Assembly (NCBI GenBank): GCA_015486445.1 | Contig: WFRT01000165.1 | Span: forward strand, 1-7,482 | Source of the DNA: Pseudomonadota bacterium | GTDB lineage: Bacteria > Desulfobacterota > Anaeroferrophillalia > Anaeroferrophillales > Tharpellaceae | Length of the DNA: 7,482 nucleotides | Direction: 5' to 3' | In this document: positions 1 to 5,202 of the stretch, in pieces | Position numbering within the stretch: the stretch's first letter is position 1 | Layout of the letters: every line of letters starts with the position of its first letter | Translations under genes and position numbers: made by a program | The notes under the pieces: generated by a model | Databases searched by the model: none | The model's input: only the letters and a program-made list of their open reading frames with translations | Told to the model about the DNA's origin: nothing

Positions 1-258
1 ATTGAGGGACTGGCCGGGGAGGGGGGACTGCACCCGGTCCAGCAGGCCTTTGTCGAGCATCACGCGATCCAGTGCGGTTTCTGCTCCCCCGGCATGATCC
101 TGACGGCTACCGCCCTGCTCGACCGGGAGGTCGGTGAGCTCAGCCGGGAAACGATTCGCGAGGCGATCTCCGGCAACCTCTGCCGCTGCACCGGTTATGC
201 CAAGATTGTCGAGGCGATCGCGGCGGCCGGAAAAAGGGCTGACGAGGAGAACCAATGA
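1..258 (+). CDS. [2Fe-2S] iron-sulfur small subunit of a xanthine dehydrogenase-family molybdenum hydroxylase (C-terminal part, 5' end outside window)
   Basis: The open frame from base 1 encodes the last 85 residues of a CoxS/HcrC/XdhC-type subunit, which passes electrons from the molybdenum site to FAD or another acceptor. Visible residues 25-31 read CGFCSPG and 61-66 read CRCTGY; Cys25, Cys28, Cys61 and Cys63 are the four ligands of the helical-domain [2Fe-2S] cluster. The preceding VQQAF and the SGNLCRC context are typical of the family. The N-terminal plant-ferredoxin-like domain with the second cluster lies upstream of the window. The stop TGA (256-258) overlaps the ATG of the large subunit as ATGA, so the two are translationally coupled. 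No FAD-binding medium subunit lies between small and large subunit; it could be upstream or absent. The family is very certain; the substrate is not shown by this subunit. Confidence 0.95.
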   Translation: MEGLAGEGGLHPVQQAFVEHHAIQCGFCSPGMILTATALLDREVGELSRETIREAISGNLCRCTGYAKIVEAIAAAGKRADEENQ

Positions 259-2561
259 ATACTTCCGGATATAGAATTTTAGGCCGCGGCATCGCCCGGG
301 TCGACACCCCGCTCAAGGCGACCGGCGAAGCCCTGTTCACCGCCGATATCCGGCTGCCGAAGATGCTGGTCGGCAAGGTCCTGCACAGCCCCCACGCCCA
401 TGCCGTGATCAAGAGCATCGATACTTCCCGGGCCGAGGCCCTGCCCGGGGTGCGGGCCGTGGTTACTAGGGAAGATTCGTTCGATGTTAAATGGGGGGTT
501 TTTCGCTATACCCGTGACCACCAGTTGATTGCCGTCGACAAGGTTCGCTTTGTCGGCGAGGAGGTGGCCGCGGTGGCGGCCGATGACGAAGCCACGGCCC
601 TGGCCGCGCTCGATCTGATCACGGTCGAGTACGAGGTGCGGCCGGCGGTCTATGACGCCGAGGAGGCTATGGCCGCCGGTGCTCCGCTGATTCACGAGGA
701 TCATCCCGGTAATGTCAACATTCATGTCAATATCGATGTCGGGGATGTTGAGAAAGGCTTTGCCGAGTCCCATTACGTGCGGGAGGACACCTTCCGGGCG
801 AGCGGCGAAACCTACGGCATGCTCGAGCCCTACGCGGTGATCGCCGACTACAAGTCAACCGGCAGCATCGAACTCTGGGTGCCGACGGCCTCGCCCCACA
901 CCAAGGCCAAGGCCCTGTCAAACCTGCTGAAAATCCCTTTGAACAAGGTGATTGTCCGGCGCACCAACGTCGGCGGCGCCCTCGGCGGCCGCTCCGATGT
1001 CTTTCCTCTCGATTTCATTACCGCGACCCTGTCCCGCAAGGCCCGCCGGCCGGTCAAGATCGTCTACTCCCGCGGGGAGAGCATGACCTGCACCCGCCAG
1101 GTTCACGACATGGTGGTCACGGTCAAGACCGGGGTGACCCGGGAAGGGGCGATCCTGGCCCAGGATATACGGGTGGTAATGGGGGGCGGCGCCTATTCGA
1201 GCACCGGGCCGATCGCCGCCTCGGTGCCCTTTCTGGTCTGGGAGGAGACCTACCGGCTGCCCAGTGTCCGCCTCAACAGCTACCGGGTGTACACCAACAA
1301 ACCGATTCGCGGCATGTACCGCTGCCACGGCCGCGCCTTTCTCGGCGGTCTCGGCATGCAGCTTGACATGATCGCCCACGAGCTCAAGATCGATCCGGTT
1401 GAAATCCGCCTGCGCAACGCCCTGCACGAAGGGGAATACCAGGCTACCGGGTCGAAGATTTTCGGCTGCGGGCTCTCGCAGGCGATTGAGCGGGCCGCGG
1501 CCCGGGCCGGCTGGGCCGGGAAACGGGGCAAGATGCCGCCGGGCCGGGGGATCGGCATGGGGGCCAACGGTATGATGTGCGGTTTTCCGATGGGAATCCG
1601 CGGCGGTTCGAGTGCCGTGATCAAGTTCAACGAAGACGGTTACCCGACGATTCTTACCGGCGTGGTCGACAACGGCCAGGGCAACTACCATGCCATGGTC
1701 CAGATCTGTGCCGAGGTCCTGGGGGTGCCGGTCGAAGAGATCCATATCGTCGCCGCCGATACCGAGGTTACGACCCTGGACATGGGGGCCTATTCACAGG
1801 CCGCGGTTTTTGTCGGCGGCAACGCCGTCAAGAATGCCGCCGAGGACGCCCGGCAGCAGATTTTCAAGATCGCCGCCGGTCTGCTCGATTGTGACCCCGC
1901 CGACCTGGTGATCGAGGACAAGCAGGTTTTTGCTCCCGACAAGCCGGAAGAGCGGGTGCCGCTGCACAAGATCATCCGCCGGGGCCTGCTCGACAATGTG
2001 CCGGTGATCGGCCGGGGTTCCTACATGCCCGAGGTTTCCCACACCCGGGAATGGGTCAAGAACCCGGTCGGCCAGCAGGCCGGCACCTTCAGTTTCGGGG
2101 CCAACGTAATCGAGGTCGAGGTCGATCTCAAGACCGGCGAGGTGAAGGTGGTCAACGCCACCGGGTTCCACGATTGCGGCTTTCCCATCAATCTGAAGGC
2201 GGTCGAGGGGCAGTATGAAGGTTCGGTGGCCGCGGCCGGGCTCGGCAGCGGCCTGCTCGAGGAACATCTCTGGGTCGACGGCCGCATGCTCAACGCCGAT
2301 TTTCTCGAATACAAGATGCCGCTGGCCGTGGATATGCCGGAGATTTCGGCCAATGTCGTGATTACCAACGATCCCAAGGGACCTTTCGGGGCCAAGGAGG
2401 CCGGCCTCTTCGGCTCGATGAACAGTTTCCAGGCGGTCGGCAACGCGATTTTTGACGCCACCGGGGTCTGGATCAAGGAGTTTCCCATTACCCCGGACAA
2501 AATTCTCCAGGCCCTGGAGGAGAAAAGGAAAAAGGATGAGCAAAGCACCGAGACGGATTGA
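255..2561 (+). CDS. Xanthine dehydrogenase-family molybdopterin-binding large subunit, atypical active-site motifs
   Basis: This 768-residue protein is the catalytic large subunit of a molybdenum hydroxylase (xanthine dehydrogenase / 4-hydroxybenzoyl-CoA reductase / CO dehydrogenase CoxL superfamily). Residues 9-31 (LGRGIARVDTPLKATGEALF onward) form the usual N-terminal entry to the a/b-hammerhead domain. The molybdopterin-binding part follows, with GGALGGRS (240-247, in place of the common GGGFGGK), the active-site loop GMYRCHGR (353-360), NGQG (473-476) and VGGNAV (520-525). The C-terminal PFGAKEAGLFG (710-720) matches the motif that normally ends in a catalytic Glu, but Leu718 stands at that place. 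Cys357 after Tyr-Arg recalls the copper-binding Cys loop of CoxL, whereas the following His-Gly-Arg does not. No signal peptide is visible, so the enzyme should be cytoplasmic. A GAGGAG ribosome site at 244-249 supports the start. Its 3' end overlaps the next gene by 26 bases. The family is clear; CO dehydrogenase identity is not supported and the substrate is unknown. Confidence 0.93.
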   Translation: MNTSGYRILGRGIARVDTPLKATGEALFTADIRLPKMLVGKVLHSPHAHAVIKSIDTSRAEALPGVRAVVTREDSFDVKWGVFRYTRDHQLIAVDKVRFVGEEVAAVAADDEATALAALDLITVEYEVRPAVYDAEEAMAAGAPLIHEDHPGNVNIHVNIDVGDVEKGFAESHYVREDTFRASGETYGMLEPYAVIADYKSTGSIELWVPTASPHTKAKALSNLLKIPLNKVIVRRTNVGGALGGRSDVFPLDFITATLSRKARRPVKIVYSRGESMTCTRQVHDMVVTVKTGVTREGAILAQDIRVVMGGGAYSSTGPIAASVPFLVWEETYRLPSVRLNSYRVYTNKPIRGMYRCHGRAFLGGLGMQLDMIAHELKIDPVEIRLRNALHEGEYQATGSKIFGCGLSQAIERAAARAGWAGKRGKMPPGRGIGMGANGMMCGFPMGIRGGSSAVIKFNEDGYPTILTGVVDNGQGNYHAMVQICAEVLGVPVEEIHIVAADTEVTTLDMGAYSQAAVFVGGNAVKNAAEDARQQIFKIAAGLLDCDPADLVIEDKQVFAPDKPEERVPLHKIIRRGLLDNVPVIGRGSYMPEVSHTREWVKNPVGQQAGTFSFGANVIEVEVDLKTGEVKVVNATGFHDCGFPINLKAVEGQYEGSVAAAGLGSGLLEEHLWVDGRMLNADFLEYKMPLAVDMPEISANVVITNDPKGPFGAKEAGLFGSMNSFQAVGNAIFDATGVWIKEFPITPDKILQALEEKRKKDEQSTETD

Positions 2562-2976
2562 TCACATCTGCCTGGCGGTCAGGAACCTGGCCGCCGCCCG
2601 CAGGATTTACGAGGATGTTTTAGGCCTTGAGCTGGACTGCGAATATGTCGCGGAGAGTGAAAAAATCAAGGTCGCCCGCTACTATATCGGCGAAGTCGCC
2701 CTGGAGTTGATGGAGTCGACCACGCCGGACGGCGAGGTGGCGAAATTCATCGCCCGCCGGGGCGAGGGGGTCTTCCTGCTCTCCTACCAGGTTGACGATG
2801 TCGAGGAGAAGATGGCCGATCTCAAGGCCCGGGGCTATGAACTCATCGACGATAAGCCCCGCCGGCTGTTCGGCAACCGTTATGCTTTCATCAACCCCCC
2901 GGCCCAGATGTGCGGGGTGCTGACTGAAATCATCGACGGTGATTTTGACCCCAAGAAAGGTGAGCGGGGGGAGTGA
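2536..2976 (+). CDS. Methylmalonyl-CoA epimerase-like VOC-family protein lacking a canonical metal-binding His
   Basis: This 146-residue protein has the length and fold pattern of methylmalonyl-CoA epimerase (glyoxalase/VOC superfamily, two bab-bbb halves). The first half opens with IDHICLAV (His10, a metal ligand) and carries VALELME (Glu57 at the second ligand position). KFIARRGEG (70-78) and VDDVEEKM (86-93) then follow the epimerase pattern closely, and GVLTEI (127-132) supplies the last ligand, Glu131. The oddity lies between them: known epimerases read GEG-x-HH-I, while this protein reads GEGVFLL (76-82), so the third ligand is replaced by Leu81. It therefore probably binds metal differently or acts on another substrate; a non-catalytic acyl-CoA-binding role is possible. 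The start at 2536 was chosen because AGGA at 2526-2529 is well spaced and the homology begins right after it; a start at 2452 would lie deep inside the large-subunit gene. The mutase B12 subunit follows after 4 bases. Confidence 0.88.
   Translation: MSKAPRRIDHICLAVRNLAAARRIYEDVLGLELDCEYVAESEKIKVARYYIGEVALELMESTTPDGEVAKFIARRGEGVFLLSYQVDDVEEKMADLKARGYELIDDKPRRLFGNRYAFINPPAQMCGVLTEIIDGDFDPKKGERGE
2966..2973 (+). promoter_or_regulatory. Ribosome binding site fixing a GTG start of the B12-binding subunit
   Basis: GGGGGGAG sits 7 bases before GTG at 2981 and overlaps the last codons of the epimerase-like gene, whose stop is at 2974-2976. An in-frame upstream ATG at 2939 lacks such a site and would add 14 residues unlike the family, so GTG is preferred. 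Confidence 0.7.
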
Positions 2977-2980
2977 AACG

Positions 2981-3385
2981 GTGAAGAAAAGGCTTCGGGT
3001 GCTGGTTGCCAAACCGGGATTGGACGGTCACGACAAGGGCGCCAAGGTGGTTTGCCACGCTCTTCGGGAGGCCGGCATGGAAGTGATTTACAGCGGCCTG
3101 CACAAAAGTGTTGCCGAGATTGTCAGCACCGCCCTGCAGGAGGATGTCGATGCCCTCGGCCTGAGCATCCTTTCCGGGGCCCACCTGGTCTACGCGCAGA
3201 AAGTGCTTAAGGCCCTGCGCCAGCGGCAGGCCGACGACATCGTGGTCTTTGTCGGCGGCGTGATTCCCGACCGTGATATCGAAAAATTGCGAGCGCTGGG
3301 GGTCAAGGGGGTTTTCCCGGGGGGCACGCCGCTGGCGGCGACCGCGGAATTTCTCCGGCAGGAGTTCGGGGATAAACCCGTCTAA
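2981..3385 (+). CDS. Stand-alone B12-binding (small) subunit of an acyl-CoA mutase
   Basis: This 134-residue protein, with a GTG start, is a complete cobalamin-binding Rossmann-like domain like the C-terminal domain of methylmalonyl-CoA mutase or the separate small subunits of isobutyryl-CoA and 2-hydroxyisobutyryl-CoA mutases. It begins RVLVAKPGLDGHDKGAK. Asp15-x-His17-x-x-Gly20 is the base-off/His-on motif in which His17 ligates cobalt. SIL (62-64) is the SxL motif and GGVIP (92-96) is the GG motif that wraps the nucleotide tail. All B12 determinants are intact, so coenzyme binding should be normal. It should pair with the large subunit encoded from 3494; the two coding regions are separated by 108 bases, mostly a repeat element. 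This split arrangement is common in archaeal and some bacterial mutases. Confidence 0.95.
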   Translation: MKKRLRVLVAKPGLDGHDKGAKVVCHALREAGMEVIYSGLHKSVAEIVSTALQEDVDALGLSILSGAHLVYAQKVLKALRQRQADDIVVFVGGVIPDRDIEKLRALGVKGVFPGGTPLAATAEFLRQEFGDKPV

Positions 3386-3389
3386 CCTG

Positions 3390-3475
3390 TAACCGACGTA
3401 ACTATTCAGCCAAATCCGGGGTCGGGCGCGGCTTTTCTTCGCTAATAGAATTTAGCTGAATAATTACTAACCGAC
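3390..3475 (+). mobile_element. MITE-like 70-bp inverted-repeat element with 8-bp direct-repeat flanks
   Basis: The element spans 3398-3467. Its left end GTAACTATTCAGCCAAAT (3398-3415) and right end ATTTAGCTGAATAATTAC (3450-3467) are inverted repeats matching at 16 of 18 positions. The 8-base TAACCGAC occurs immediately outside both ends (3390-3397 and 3468-3475), as expected of a target-site duplication. The 34-base centre has no coding potential. Removing the element and one flank would leave 30 bases between the two mutase subunit genes, a normal operon gap. This is what a non-autonomous miniature transposable element should look like; no transposase is in the window. In RNA the ends could pair into a long hairpin. 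An alternative is a REP-like or processing element whose flank is chance, but an exact 8-base flank makes insertion the better reading. Confidence 0.75.
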
Positions 3476-3483
3476 AACCGATT

Positions 3484-3489
3484 GGGGAG
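3484..3489 (+). promoter_or_regulatory. Ribosome binding site deciding the mutase large-subunit start
   Basis: GGGGAG lies 4 bases before ATG at 3494. A TTG codon in frame at 3482 would place this site inside the gene, so ATG 3494 is preferred. The same GGGGAGTG string precedes the HyuA-like gene at 5191-5198. The site lies just downstream of the repeat element. Confidence 0.65.
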
Positions 3490-3493
3490 TGCA

Positions 3494-5134
3494 ATGGGGG
3501 TAGCCAAATATACCCGGGATGAGAAGGACCGGGTGGTTGAGGTTGAATATCTTTCGGGAATCAAAGTGAAACCGCTCTATCGGCCCGAGGACCTCGAGGC
3601 CGCCGGTTTTGACTACGGGCGCGACCTGAACGACCCCGGCGAATACCCGTTTACCCGCGGCATCCACGCCCAGGGTTATCGCAGCCGGAGGTGGACGATG
3701 CGCCAGTATTCCGGCTTCGGTTCTCCCGAACAGAGCAATGAACGTTTCAAACTGTTGATTGCCAACGGTCAGAACGGCCTCAACGTGGCTTTCGACCTGC
3801 CCTCGCAGATGGGGCTCGATTCCGACGACCCGCGGGCTGAGGGCGAAGTCGGCCGGGTCGGGATGGCGGTCGATTCGCTAAGGGATTTCGAAATTGCCTT
3901 CCGGGACATCGCCCTCGACCGGATCGGTACCGGTTTGACGATCAACGCCGTGGCCTCGATCATGCTGGCCATGTACCAGGCCGTGGCTGAGAAATACGGT
4001 TTCAGCAAGAAGGTTATCAGTGCCACGCCGCAGAATGATATCTTGAAGGAAATCATCGGCCGCGGCGCCTGGATCTATCCGCCGGCGGCCGGGGTCAAAC
4101 TGATTGGCGATACGATCGAATATTCGGTCAAGGAGATGCCTAAAGCCAACCCGGTCAGCATCTGCGGCTACCATATCCGCGAGTCCGGGGCGACCCCGGC
4201 CCAGGAGATCGCCTACGCCATCCAGATTGCCAATACCTACATCGAGGAGGTGCTCGAGCGGGGCCTCGATATCGATGACTTCGTCGGTCGTTTTTCCTTC
4301 AATATCAACATTTACGGCAACATGTGGGAGACCATCGCCAAGTTTCGGGCGGCCAAAAAGATGTGGGCCCGCAACCTGGTCGAGCGCTACGGGGCCGGGC
4401 AAAAGAACAAGAAGGTGCTCTTTTTTCGCGGCCTGTTCGGCGGCGGCGGGTCCGGCCTGACCAAGCAGCAGCCTCTTAACAACATCGTCAGGGGAGCATA
4501 CTACGGGCTGGCCGCGGCTCTCGGCGGGGCCCAGACCACGGCCCTTTGCTCCTACGACGAAGCCTACACCATTCCCACCCCGCAGTCGGCCCTGCTCTCT
4601 TTGAGAACCCTGCAGATTATCATGGAGGAGGTCGGCCTGCGTGACACCGTCGACCCCCTGGCCGGGTCCTATTTCATCGAGACCATCACCCGGGAGATGG
4701 AAGAGCTGATCGAAAAAGAGATGGCCGAGATCGACGCTTACGGCGGCATGCTGAAGGCGGTCGAGGACGGCTATGTCCAGCGCAAGGTGGCCCGCCAGGA
4801 GTACGAGTTTCAGAAAGGCCTCGAGCGGGGCGACTATGTCAAGGTCGGAGTCAACAAGTATGTCATGGACGAAGACGGAGAACAGGAGGTCGAACTCCAC
4901 GAGTACGACGAAGCCGGGGCGGCGGCCAAGATCGCCGGCCTCAAGGAGTTGCGGCGCCGCCGGGACGGGCGGGCCGTGGCCCGGAGCCTGAAAGAGCTGG
5001 ATTTGACCGTGCGCCGGGGCGGCAATGTCATGCCGGCGCTGGTTAAGTGCTGCCGCGCTTACGCCACGGTCGGCGAAATGGCCGGGATTTTCAAGGATGT
5101 TTTCGGTGAATTCAAGGAGCCCGGCATCTTTTAG
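3494..5134 (+). CDS. Acyl-CoA mutase large (catalytic) subunit, methylmalonyl-CoA mutase family, divergent substrate site
   Basis: This 546-residue protein covers the TIM-barrel catalytic domain of the adenosylcobalamin-dependent methylmalonyl-CoA mutase family without the B12 domain, which is encoded just upstream. Conserved parts include FTRG (53-56), WTMRQYSGFG (67-76), SNERFKLLIANGQNGL (81-96), VAFDLPSQMGLDSDDP (98-113), CGYHIRESGA (224-233, with the Tyr-His pair of the catalytic site), GRFSF (265-269), YDEAYTIPT (354-362) and DPLAGSYFIE (387-396). Tyr72 matches the Tyr typical of methylmalonyl-CoA mutase rather than Phe (isobutyryl-CoA mutase) or Ile (2-hydroxyisobutyryl-CoA mutase). Several other contacts differ: HAQGY (58-62) replaces YPTMY, Lys202 stands where methylmalonyl-CoA mutase has the carboxylate-binding Arg, and RGLFGGGG (312-319) replaces RTHSQTSG. 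It should catalyse a carbon-skeleton rearrangement of a CoA thioester in the cytoplasm, but probably not of methylmalonyl-CoA itself. Frame and length are intact. Confidence 0.93.
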   Translation: MGVAKYTRDEKDRVVEVEYLSGIKVKPLYRPEDLEAAGFDYGRDLNDPGEYPFTRGIHAQGYRSRRWTMRQYSGFGSPEQSNERFKLLIANGQNGLNVAFDLPSQMGLDSDDPRAEGEVGRVGMAVDSLRDFEIAFRDIALDRIGTGLTINAVASIMLAMYQAVAEKYGFSKKVISATPQNDILKEIIGRGAWIYPPAAGVKLIGDTIEYSVKEMPKANPVSICGYHIRESGATPAQEIAYAIQIANTYIEEVLERGLDIDDFVGRFSFNINIYGNMWETIAKFRAAKKMWARNLVERYGAGQKNKKVLFFRGLFGGGGSGLTKQQPLNNIVRGAYYGLAAALGGAQTTALCSYDEAYTIPTPQSALLSLRTLQIIMEEVGLRDTVDPLAGSYFIETITREMEELIEKEMAEIDAYGGMLKAVEDGYVQRKVARQEYEFQKGLERGDYVKVGVNKYVMDEDGEQEVELHEYDEAGAAAKIAGLKELRRRRDGRAVARSLKELDLTVRRGGNVMPALVKCCRAYATVGEMAGIFKDVFGEFKEPGIF

Positions 5135-5136
5135 GT

Positions 5137-5174
5137 AAAGCCGCGCCCGACCACGTATTCAGCTGAATAGCTAC
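5137..5174 (-). repeat. Partial inverted copy of the intergenic repeat element, with a 14-bp perfect palindrome
   Basis: Bases 5137-5174 match the reverse complement of 3398-3435 at 33 of 38 positions, including the shared core AAAGCCGCGCCCGACC. The outer end therefore faces right here and the opposite terminal repeat is missing. At 5156-5169 the sequence TATTCAGCTGAATA is a perfect palindrome. The copy starts two bases after the mutase stop codon and fills most of the gap to the next gene. No clear flanking direct repeat is seen. It is either a truncated copy or a shorter variant of the same family. Confidence 0.7.
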
Positions 5175-5202
5175 CTTTGATGAAATTTTAGGGGAGTGGG
5201 AA

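Noticed and set aside
918..1745. 275-codon open frame on the - strand inside the molybdenum subunit gene
   Set aside because: It lies opposite a clearly conserved coding region, has a low-complexity composition rich in His, Asp, Gly and Pro typical of antisense frames in GC-rich genes, and shows no recognisable domain.
2452..2535. N-terminal extension of the epimerase-like gene
   Set aside because: The 28 extra residues overlap the large subunit in another frame, have no family similarity, and a better ribosome site precedes ATG 2536.
1794..2543. 249-codon open frame on the - strand
   Set aside because: Same reasoning: it is fully covered by conserved + strand coding sequence.
255..2561. 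Assignment as aerobic CO dehydrogenase CoxL
   Set aside because: Only the YRC part of the loop agrees; SFR does not follow, the C-terminal Glu is absent, and the operon lacks Cox accessory genes in this window.
3386..3493. Internal promoter within the repeat element
   Set aside because: A TAGAAT hexamer at 3446-3451 resembles a -10 box, but no acceptable -35 element lies at the right distance.
3878..4900. 340-codon open frame on the - strand inside the mutase gene
   Set aside because: It is the antisense shadow of a conserved catalytic domain; its translation has no family motif.
2981..5134. Assignment as 2-hydroxyisobutyryl-CoA mutase
   Set aside because: That enzyme has Ile and Asp at the two specificity positions; here they are Tyr72 and Ala99.
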